NCBI GenBank assembly: GCA_021775475.1
Contig: JAJFHS010000029.1
Span: 1-64,000 of the forward strand
Reading direction: 5' to 3'
Length of the DNA stretch: 64,000 nt
Origin: Hyphomicrobiales bacterium
Lineage (GTDB): Bacteria; Pseudomonadota; Alphaproteobacteria; Rhizobiales; JAJFHR01
Of this stretch, positions 57,133-64,000 are shown piece after piece. Below the pieces are notes generated by a model. That model was not told the origin of the DNA, ran no database searches, and saw nothing but the letters and a program-made list of their open reading frames with translations. The position numbers and the translations under genes are program-made. Numbering within the stretch: position 1 is the stretch's first letter; each line of letters opens with the position of its first letter.

Positions 57133-57176
57133 TAAAGAAATCAGACCAATTATGTTACGGCAACATCACTGACTGG

Positions 57177-58553
57177 TTAAACCTCAGATGGCTGCCATTT
57201 GTCGCGCATGGTTACCAGTTCTTCCGATGCGGTTGGGTGGATCGCCATGGTGGCGTCGAAATCGGCCTTGGTTGCGCCCATTTTAACGGCGATGCCGAGT
57301 ATTTGCGCCATCTCGCCCGAATCCGGCCCCATGATATGAACACCGAGAACACGATCGCTTTTGGCATCGACGATGATTTTCATCATGGTTTTGGTATCAC
57401 GCCCGCTGATGGTGTGTTTCATCGGTTTGAACAGAGATTTGTAGATGTCAATTTCACCATATTTCTCGCGCGCCTGGGCTTCAGTCAGGCCGACGGTACC
57501 CAGTTCGGGTTCGGAAAATACTGCTGTGGCGATGTTTTCATAATCAACTGATGTTGGATTATCGTGAAAGACCGTCTGGACAAACGCCATGCCTTCGCGA
57601 ATGGCCACTGGGGTTAAGTTGACCCGGTCGGTAACGTCACCAATGGCATAGATGCTTGGCACTGTGGTTTGCGAAAACTCATCGACAATGATTGCACCAT
57701 TGCGATTTGTCTCTACACCGGTTTTTTCCAGGCCGAGGTTTTGACTGTTGGGATTGCGTCCGGTGGCGTACATGACCAGATCGCTATAGATGGTATCGCC
57801 ATTGTTGAGATCGACACGATAGCCGGAACCGGCCTGGGATATTTCCTTAACGTCAGCATTGAGCTGGATATCTATGCCCCGGCGCACCATTTCGTCATTG
57901 AGATTATTACGCAGGTCATCGTCAAACCCGCGCAAAATCTGCTCACCGCGATAAAGCTGGGTAACGTGGACGCCAAGGCCGGCAAAAATACCGGCAAATT
58001 CAACGGCGATATAGCCGCCGCCGACAATCACCATATTCTGGGGCAATGATGGTAAATCAAAGGCCTCGTTGGACGTAATAGTAAACTCGTGTCCGGGAAA
58101 TTCCGGCACGAAGGGTGCACCACCCGTGGCAATCAGAATTGTACGGGCGGTAACTTCAATTTCCTCGTTGAGTAAATAGACCGTATGGGGTCCGCGCACG
58201 ACGGCACGGGTATCGAGAATTTGTACGTCGGAGGCCTTGAGATTTTTAATGTAAATGCCGTTGAGGCGGTCAATTTCCTTATCCTTGTTGGCGACAAGCG
58301 TAGTCCAGTCGAAGGAGGGTTTTTCCCCTGACCAGCCATAGTTTTCGACATCGGAGAAATCCTTGCCATAGCGGCTGGCATAGACGAATAATTTCTTTGG
58401 CACACAGCCTCTGATGACGCAGGTGCCGCCGACGCGGTATTCTTCGGCAACGACAACTTTTGCACCGGTGTTTGCTGCCACGCGCGCGGCGCGAACGCCG
58501 CCGGAGCCCGCTCCGATGACAAAAAGATCGTAATCAAATTCCGACATACTCAT
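57177..58553 (-). CDS. gor: Glutathione-disulfide reductase
   Basis: NADPH-dependent flavoenzyme that reduces glutathione disulfide, 458 residues. The FAD motif is VIGAGSGGVRAARVAA, the redox-active disulfide GGTCVIRGCVPKKL near residue 45, the NADPH motif VIVGGGYIAVEFAGI near 170, and the dimer-interface His-Glu pair in MAIHPTASEELVTM. The set is complete. It follows rpiA by 18 bases on the minus strand, an order common in alphaproteobacteria. Confidence 0.96.
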   Translation of the reverse strand: MSMSEFDYDLFVIGAGSGGVRAARVAANTGAKVVVAEEYRVGGTCVIRGCVPKKLFVYASRYGKDFSDVENYGWSGEKPSFDWTTLVANKDKEIDRLNGIYIKNLKASDVQILDTRAVVRGPHTVYLLNEEIEVTARTILIATGGAPFVPEFPGHEFTITSNEAFDLPSLPQNMVIVGGGYIAVEFAGIFAGLGVHVTQLYRGEQILRGFDDDLRNNLNDEMVRRGIDIQLNADVKEISQAGSGYRVDLNNGDTIYSDLVMYATGRNPNSQNLGLEKTGVETNRNGAIIVDEFSQTTVPSIYAIGDVTDRVNLTPVAIREGMAFVQTVFHDNPTSVDYENIATAVFSEPELGTVGLTEAQAREKYGEIDIYKSLFKPMKHTISGRDTKTMMKIIVDAKSDRVLGVHIMGPDSGEMAQILGIAVKMGATKADFDATMAIHPTASEELVTMRDKWQPSEV

Positions 58554-58570
58554 TAAATCCCAAAAACCAG

Positions 58571-59266
58571 CTAGCGCTGCAGTTTATAAGCACCGTCACT
58601 GTTGCCAATTAAAACGACACTTGCAATGTCGATGAACAAGCCATGTTCGACCACACCGGGAATGGCATTAAGTGCTGCTGCCAGTTGCCTCGGGCTTTTT
58701 AGTGCTTCGAAATGACAATCGTAGATATGGTTGCCGCTATCGGTAATAAAAGGTGTGCCGTCATCACTTTTTCGTAATTCAATGCGCCCCTTCATGCCCA
58801 GTTGACCCGCAACCTGCTCGATTGCGATAACAGTAGATGCTTCACCAAAAGGGATAACTTCAACCGGCAATGGAAATTTCCCCAGCACGTCAACATGTTT
58901 GCTGTCGTCGGTGATAACCACCATAGTGTGCGAAGCTTTTGCGACAATCTTCTCGCGCAACAACGCTCCCCCACCGCCTTTTATCAAAATCAGCTCATCG
59001 TCAAACTCATCAGCACCATCAACTGTCAGATCAAGTTGCGGGCATTGCTCAAGCGTTGTCAGGGCAATGCCCAAAGAGTGGGCTAAATCATGGCTGGCAA
59101 CAGAGGTTGGCACGCACACAACATCAAGACCTTGATTGACCTGCTCGCCCACCAGTTCAATAAAAATATTGGCGGTGGAGCCAGTACCCAAACCGAGCTT
59201 CATGTCGGGTTTGACATACTCCATCGCCAATACGCAGGCATTTTTCTTCTTGTCGTCAGCGCTCAT
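58571..59266 (-). CDS. rpiA: Ribose-5-phosphate isomerase A
   Basis: Pentose-phosphate enzyme interconverting ribose 5-phosphate and ribulose 5-phosphate, 231 residues. Visible signatures are KLGLGTGSTANIFIELV near residue 22, DLTVDGADEFDDELILIKGGGGAL near 80 (with the catalytic Asp and Lys region) and VEHGLFIDIASVVLIG near the end. It begins at the base after the gabD stop codon, with no gap, so the two are translationally coupled. Confidence 0.97.
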   Translation of the reverse strand: MSADDKKKNACVLAMEYVKPDMKLGLGTGSTANIFIELVGEQVNQGLDVVCVPTSVASHDLAHSLGIALTTLEQCPQLDLTVDGADEFDDELILIKGGGGALLREKIVAKASHTMVVITDDSKHVDVLGKFPLPVEVIPFGEASTVIAIEQVAGQLGMKGRIELRKSDDGTPFITDSGNHIYDCHFEALKSPRQLAAALNAIPGVVEHGLFIDIASVVLIGNSDGAYKLQR

Positions 59267-60715
59267 TTATTTATTAATTCCACCCATGAAGATGAATTTC
59301 ATATCGACAAAATCTTCGATGCCATGATGTGAGCCTTCGCGGCCAAGACCTGATTCCTTTACCCCGCCAAACGGTGCCACTTCATTGGAGAAGACACCTT
59401 CGTTGATGCTGACAATGCCGGTTTCCAGCTCTTCGGCCACGCGCCAGCAACGACCAATGTCGCGGGAATAAAAATATGCCGCCAGACCAAAAGGCGTATC
59501 ATTGGCCAGGGCCACCACTTCGTCTTCAGTTGAAAACCTGAACAAGGGTGCCACCGGACCAAAGGTTTCTTCGGTTGTAAACAACATATCATTGGAGACA
59601 TCGGTTAAAACCGTGGGCTCAAAGAAGGTGCCGCCGAGTTGATGGCGCTTGCCGCCGGTGAGCACTTTTGCCCCCTTGGCGATAGCATCTTTCACATGGG
59701 CTTCAGCTTTGGCAATGCCGGGCTCGTTGATCAACGGGCCGATGACAACACCATCCTCGCTGCCACTGCCAACTTTGAACTTTGCTACACGCGTTGCCAG
59801 TTTTTGTGCAAATTCATCGTAAATTCCATCTTGAACATAGATGCGGTTGGCACAGACGCAAGTCTGACCGGCGTTCCTGAATTTGGATCCGATAGCACCT
59901 TCAACCGCAGCATCAACGTCGGCATCATCAAAAACAATAAACGGCGCATTGCCGCCCAGTTCCATACCGCATTTTTTGACTGTTGAAGCACTTTGCTGCA
60001 TCAGCAATTTACCGACAGCGGTTGAACCGGTGAAGGTTAGCCCGCGCACCAGAGGATTTGACGTCAGTTCCGGACCGATTTTCAAGGCATCGCCGGTGAT
60101 GATGTTTAAAACTCCGGCAGGAAGGCCGGCGCGTTCGCCCAGTTCAGCCAGTGCCAGTGCTGACAATGGTGTGTCAGGTGCAGGCTTGCATACAACCGTG
60201 CAACCCGCAGCTAACGCCGGGCAGACTTTGCGCGTGATCATGGCAAGCGGAAAATTCCACGGGGTGATGGCGGCAATGACACCAATCGGCTGTTTGATAA
60301 CGACGATACGACCATCGGCGCGGTGGGTGGGAATGGTCTCACCATAAATGCGCTTGGCTTCTTCGGCGTAGAATTCTGCAAAGGAGGCACCATAAGCGAC
60401 TTCGCCCTTGGCCTCAGTTAGCGGCTTGCCTTGTTCCCGCGTCATGATCATGGCCAGATCACCGCTGTGTTCAATCATAAGATCAAACCAGCGCCGCAAA
60501 ATTATCGCGCGTTCCTTGGCGGTGGTCTTGCGCCAGGATTTAAAGGCAACATTGGCATCTTCGATCGCCTGTCTGGTTTCAGCGCCGCCCATGTTGGGCA
60601 CTTTGGCGAGTTCTTCTCCCGTTGCGGGATCAAGAACCGGCACTTCACCGGTGCCCGTCCATTGACCGTTGAGATAGCATTGTTGGCGCAAAAGCGAACT
60701 GTCATTAAGCTGCAT
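59267..60715 (-). CDS. gabD: Succinate-semialdehyde dehydrogenase (GabD-like)
   Basis: NAD(P)-dependent aldehyde dehydrogenase of 482 residues, closest in appearance to GabD, which oxidises succinate semialdehyde to succinate. The Asn of the oxyanion hole is in AAITPWNFPLAMI, the general-base Glu in CGMELGGNAPFIVFDDAD, and the catalytic Cys in RNAGQTCVCANRIYV near residue 285. It is placed directly before rpiA, with no intergenic DNA, and is divergent from gph. That position interrupts the usual gph-rpiA neighbourhood. A GABA transaminase gene is not in the window. Confidence 0.92.
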   Translation of the reverse strand: MQLNDSSLLRQQCYLNGQWTGTGEVPVLDPATGEELAKVPNMGGAETRQAIEDANVAFKSWRKTTAKERAIILRRWFDLMIEHSGDLAMIMTREQGKPLTEAKGEVAYGASFAEFYAEEAKRIYGETIPTHRADGRIVVIKQPIGVIAAITPWNFPLAMITRKVCPALAAGCTVVCKPAPDTPLSALALAELGERAGLPAGVLNIITGDALKIGPELTSNPLVRGLTFTGSTAVGKLLMQQSASTVKKCGMELGGNAPFIVFDDADVDAAVEGAIGSKFRNAGQTCVCANRIYVQDGIYDEFAQKLATRVAKFKVGSGSEDGVVIGPLINEPGIAKAEAHVKDAIAKGAKVLTGGKRHQLGGTFFEPTVLTDVSNDMLFTTEETFGPVAPLFRFSTEDEVVALANDTPFGLAAYFYSRDIGRCWRVAEELETGIVSINEGVFSNEVAPFGGVKESGLGREGSHHGIEDFVDMKFIFMGGINK

Positions 60716-60836
60716 AAATAAACCTCTACAAGAATAGATTTGATTGGGACTTGACCCTCAGGTTGAGCCCATAGATATTGTCGATTGTCTTATCATGCAA
60801 AACCGGTTGAAACCAAGCAAGATTGTCGGAGAACAT

Positions 60837-61508
60837 ATGCTAAAACTAAAAAATGCTGCGATCCTGTTTGATCTCGATGGCACACTCATGGATACAGCGC
60901 CTGATCTCGCGGCATCAATGAATTTCGTTTTGCGGCAAAACGGTCGCCATGAAATTCCAACCGGCGATGTGCGCAATATGGTGGGGCGCGGTGCCCGGGT
61001 GTTAATAGAACGTGGCATGGTGGCCACCGGCAAGCCCGCAACCGAGCCGGAACTCGACCAGCTGTTTGACCAGTTTCTGGAGTATTACCTTGACCATATT
61101 GCCGATCACAGCGAAGTTTTCCCCAATGTTGAAAAAACATTGAAAGAACTGCGAGAGGCCGGAGCCAATCTCGCTGTCTGCACCAACAAGCCTGAAGGCG
61201 CGTCGATAAAACTGCTGAAGGAATTCAATCTTGATGACTATTTCAGCGCCATTGTCGGTGGCGATAGTCTAACGGTGAGAAAACCCGATCCCGGTCATAT
61301 TCTCGGCACCATCGAAAAAATGGGGGGAGCGGTCAGCGCTGCCGTCATGGTCGGTGACAGCGCCAATGATATTGACGCCGCAATTGCAGCAGGCATCCCC
61401 GTGATTGGCGTACCCTTCGGCTATACACCCATACCCATCCATGATCTTGGTGCCAATGTGGTGGTCGATCATTTCGACGACCTGATTGAGGCTTTGGTTG
61501 AACTTCTT
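60837..61508 (+). CDS. gph: Phosphoglycolate phosphatase
   Basis: HAD-superfamily phosphatase of 224 residues that removes phosphate from 2-phosphoglycolate. The nucleophile motif I is ILFDLDGTLMDTAPDL, the cap domain follows (about 18-90), motif II is in LAVCTNKPEGASIKLL and motif IV in AAVMVGDSANDIDAAIAAGIPVIGV. The ATG at 60837 follows GGAGA; the open frame extends back to 60744 without family match. Its last bases overlap the convergent CoA-transferase gene. Confidence 0.93.
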
Positions 61509-62704
61509 TAGCGCCGCTCGGTCACCACTACATTTTGCTCAATCAGTTCTTCGATCTCGGCTTCAGTGTAGCTTGCGTTTTGCAATATCTCTCGGGCATG
61601 TTGACTGAATCTGGGCGGAATGCATTGCACTTCTCCCGGTGTTCTTGACAGTTTCACCGGATTGCCAAATCCGGTGTAACCGTCTTTTTTCACCACCATG
61701 TCGCGATGGGCGGTATGGTCGGACGACATTACCTCTTCAGTGTCGAGCAGCGGGCCACAGGCGATACCTGCTTTTGACAGGTCCATGGAGAGCTGGTGGC
61801 CGTCTACGGTGGCCAGGATTTTTTCAAGGATTTCAAAAAGGATGTCCTTGTTTATCAAGCGGTCGGAGTTTTCCTTAAATCGCGGATCATCGAGTAATTC
61901 CTCGCAGTCGAGATTTTCGCACAGAAATTTAAAGGCCCGGTTGTTGCCAGCACCGAGGAAAATCTCGCAGGTTTGGGTCTGGAACTTGTCGTATGGTGCT
62001 AAATTGGGGTGGGAATTACCGGTGAGGCCGGGAATTTCATCAGAAATGGCGTTGTTGCTCACATGGGGATGCATGAAGGCGAGCGCGCAATCATATAGCG
62101 CCATGTCGACATACTGCCCTAAACCTGATTTGTGGCGCTCATGTATTGCCGACAACAGGGCAATGGCTGCAAATAGACCGGTACCCAGATCAACCAGCGG
62201 CACGCCAATACGCATGCGGCCTGATTGCGGATCGCCATTGACACTCATCATGCCCGCGACAGCTTGAACAATTCCATCATAACCCGGCAGGCCGCCATAG
62301 GGGCCATCGGCACCATAGCCTGAGACGCGCAAATGAATGAGTTTGGGAAAGCGGTCCTTCAGCACCTCTTCATAGCCCAGACCCCAGCGCTCCATACTGC
62401 CGGTTTTATAGTTTTCAATTAATATGTCGGCATCTTCCAGCAGGCGAAGCAATACTTGCCTGCCACCTTCAGAGCGCAAATCAAGGGCAATTGATTTCTT
62501 GTTGCGATTAACCCCCATGAAGTACGCTGCTTCGCCGTCGCGAAAAGGTGGTCCCCAGTTTCGGGTTTCATCGCCTTGCGGTGGTTCTATCTTGATTATC
62601 TCGGCCCCATTGTCACCAAGTATCTGGGTGCAATACGGCCCGCCGAGCACGCGGGTGAGATCAATGATCTTAAGATCATTCAAAGCGCCTTTTCTACCGT
62701 TCAT
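61508..62704 (-). CDS. CaiB/BaiF family CoA-transferase
   Basis: Class III CoA-transferase of 398 residues. The N-terminal LKIIDLTRVLGGPYCTQILGDNGAEIIKIEPP and the catalytic aspartate in GVPLVDLGTGLFAAIALL near residue 170 identify the family. Members move CoA between carboxylic acids such as carnitine, formate/oxalate, itaconate or mesaconate; the substrate here is undetermined. It is preceded on the same strand by an isopropylmalate-dehydrogenase-like gene, 14 bases upstream, so the two are probably cotranscribed. Confidence 0.9.
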   Translation of the reverse strand: MNGRKGALNDLKIIDLTRVLGGPYCTQILGDNGAEIIKIEPPQGDETRNWGPPFRDGEAAYFMGVNRNKKSIALDLRSEGGRQVLLRLLEDADILIENYKTGSMERWGLGYEEVLKDRFPKLIHLRVSGYGADGPYGGLPGYDGIVQAVAGMMSVNGDPQSGRMRIGVPLVDLGTGLFAAIALLSAIHERHKSGLGQYVDMALYDCALAFMHPHVSNNAISDEIPGLTGNSHPNLAPYDKFQTQTCEIFLGAGNNRAFKFLCENLDCEELLDDPRFKENSDRLINKDILFEILEKILATVDGHQLSMDLSKAGIACGPLLDTEEVMSSDHTAHRDMVVKKDGYTGFGNPVKLSRTPGEVQCIPPRFSQHAREILQNASYTEAEIEELIEQNVVVTERR

Positions 62705-62718
62705 TATTATTCCTCAGG

Positions 62719-63807
62719 TTAAATCTGTGCACTTACCGCATCAAACACATCTTTCATGCGCGCGTTTCCACCAAGTTCAACTGTTATCAGATCACCAGCT
62801 CCAAAGGCTCTGTCAACTGCTTTGCGCAGCAGATCCCCCCCTTGTCCGGCTGCGGGAACATCATGTTTTTCGCCGAGCCAGTCCAGCATCATCGCAGCTG
62901 ACAGTATCATGGCGGTGGGATTGACTATTCCTTCACCAGCAATATCGGGGGCTGAGCCATGACAGGGCTGGAACACGCCATGGTGCTCGCCAATGTCGGC
63001 AGAAGGCGCAAAACCCAGGCCGCCCATAAGGCCAGCGCCCAGGTCTGAAAGTATGTCGCCAAACATGTTTTCCATCACCATCACGTCAAATTCCCAGGGG
63101 CAGCGCAGCATATTCATAGCCATGGCATCGACGTAAACCCTGCGGGTTGAAATGTCATTAAAGCGGGTGGCCTGCTCATCAAAGATTTTGCGAAAAAATG
63201 CGTAAGACGAAAAAATATTGGCCTTGTCCACGCAAATCAAATCGCCTTTTGAACCTTCGCCTTTGCGCTGCTGGGCAAGTTTGAAGGAAAACTCAAACAG
63301 CTTTTCACAAACCGCACGCGTAATCACCAGCGTGTCGGTAGCAATACTGTCATCTTCCACGGTGCCTTTGCCGTGGGAAGCAAACAGGCCTTCGGTCGAT
63401 TCGCGAATGAGAACAAAGTCCATTGTCTGAGCGCGCGGGTCCGACAGGGGCAACGGTACACCGGGCACGGCCCTTACCGGACGCACACCGGCATAAAGAT
63501 CAAGATCAAAACGCAAATCAAGCTGAGGCGTTATCTCGGTACCATCATCATAGCGCACATGGGGCAGACCCATGGCACCGAGCAAAATGGCATCGGCGTT
63601 ACGCGCAATTTCCTTTGAAGTTTCAGGATAGGCATTGCCGCTATCGAGATAGATCGCCGCACCCGCCGGTGCTTCTTTCAGGCTCAGGTTAAAGCCACCG
63701 GTTTTTTTAGCTACCTTGTCCAGTATATCGAGGCAGGAGGGCATCAATTCCTGGCCAACACCATCACCCGCCATGACGGCTATCGAGAAGTCCGCATTGA
63801 TTTTCAT
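62719..63807 (-). CDS. Isocitrate/isopropylmalate dehydrogenase family enzyme
   Basis: NAD(P)-dependent beta-decarboxylating dehydrogenase of 362 residues. Conserved blocks are AVMAGDGVGQELMP at the N-terminus, LDLYAGVRPVRAVPGVP, the substrate-contacting FVLIRESTEGLFAS, and ENMFGDILSDLGAGLMGGLGFAPSA, then the dinucleotide-binding FQPCHGSAPDIAGEGIVNPTAMILSAAMML. The composition (RESTEG instead of the LeuB RELTGG) points to a side branch, such as tartrate or methyl-malate-type dehydrogenases, rather than to leucine synthesis. It forms a pair with the CoA-transferase gene. Confidence 0.87.
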   Translation of the reverse strand: MKINADFSIAVMAGDGVGQELMPSCLDILDKVAKKTGGFNLSLKEAPAGAAIYLDSGNAYPETSKEIARNADAILLGAMGLPHVRYDDGTEITPQLDLRFDLDLYAGVRPVRAVPGVPLPLSDPRAQTMDFVLIRESTEGLFASHGKGTVEDDSIATDTLVITRAVCEKLFEFSFKLAQQRKGEGSKGDLICVDKANIFSSYAFFRKIFDEQATRFNDISTRRVYVDAMAMNMLRCPWEFDVMVMENMFGDILSDLGAGLMGGLGFAPSADIGEHHGVFQPCHGSAPDIAGEGIVNPTAMILSAAMMLDWLGEKHDVPAAGQGGDLLRKAVDRAFGAGDLITVELGGNARMKDVFDAVSAQI

Positions 63808-64000
63808 AATATTCAGTTTTCTTTTTTCTACAAAGCGTTACACATCAAAAATCTTTCATAAGGTATATTTATATTTTATGGGAGATTTTTCGTCATTTAT
63901 CGCAGATTTTTTCACTTTTCCCGCAGCCAAGATTGCCCCGGAGGGCTCGACGTGCTAACGGATAAGTGTCTCAAATAAAGTTTCGGCTCGCGGGGCTAAT
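63808..64000. other. Right edge without a convincing gene
   Basis: AT-rich upstream region of the isopropylmalate-dehydrogenase-like gene. A 26-codon frame (ATG at 63878, stop at 63956-63958) is open but too short to judge and has no good ribosome site. No terminator or repeat is clear before the window ends. Confidence 0.35.

Overview
The window is chromosomal DNA from an alphaproteobacterium, most likely a marine or brackish member of the Hyphomicrobiales (Rhizobiales). Evidence: the run valS, popZ-type DUF2497 gene, tolC, PIMT gene on the minus strand (491-6733), which is a familiar alphaproteobacterial order; the gor, rpiA, gph neighbourhood near the right end; and two copies of a composite intergenic palindrome (374-475 and 39149-39250) of a type I know from rhizobial genomes. 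G+C looks close to 50 percent. I see no phage, insertion sequence, CRISPR array or rRNA. One tRNA gene is present, tRNA-Cys(GCA) at 7992-8065.

Layout. 1-6733: housekeeping and cell-envelope genes on the minus strand. 6934-9094: an ATP-grasp ligase, tRNA-Cys and a ureohydrolase. 9446-16146: a polyamine/opine-type ABC importer followed by two methionine-forming methyltransferase genes in one probable operon. 16225-20912: an outer-membrane barrel, then a minus-strand set (iron-type alcohol dehydrogenase, aldehyde dehydrogenase, glutamine-synthetase-like ligase) that fits gamma-glutamylation and oxidation of an amino alcohol. 21228-26281: the most unusual block, described below. 26374-31762: a UbiH-family hydroxylase behind a perfect FNR box, then an amidase, an isocitrate-lyase-superfamily enzyme and a ThDP enzyme. 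31867-41610: miscellaneous metabolic genes, including a WYL regulator with a clear divergent palindrome, a frameshifted acetyltransferase gene and malonyl-CoA decarboxylase. 41611-51310: Mrp, a UDG-family protein, glutathione-linked enzymes, CobS, phosphomannomutase, a TauE/SafE protein and DusA. 51496-57135: a flavin monooxygenase, RidA, a large membrane protein of unknown role, and a FecR-domain protein with an outer-membrane barrel. 57177-63807: gor, rpiA, gabD, gph, a CoA-transferase and an isopropylmalate-dehydrogenase-like gene.

The best candidate for an undescribed system is 21228-26281. Two adjacent exported proteins consist largely of perfect or near-perfect [10 protein letters not shown] units (15 units and 43 cysteines in the first, 12 units in the second). 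The second carries a C-terminal cytochrome P460-type domain with a CAECH haem-attachment site. Immediately upstream is an exported SUMF1/formylglycine-generating-enzyme-fold protein, and upstream of that a protein with a histidine-rich stretch. Downstream are a small exported nuclease-fold protein lacking expected catalytic residues and a peroxiredoxin-like protein. All functions proposed for the block (metal binding, cysteine modification, NO or hydroxylamine chemistry) are inference.

Glutathione-linked functions recur through the window: glutathione reductase, two GST-family proteins and a glutathionyl-hydroquinone reductase, plus an ATP-grasp ligase of the glutathione-synthetase superfamily.
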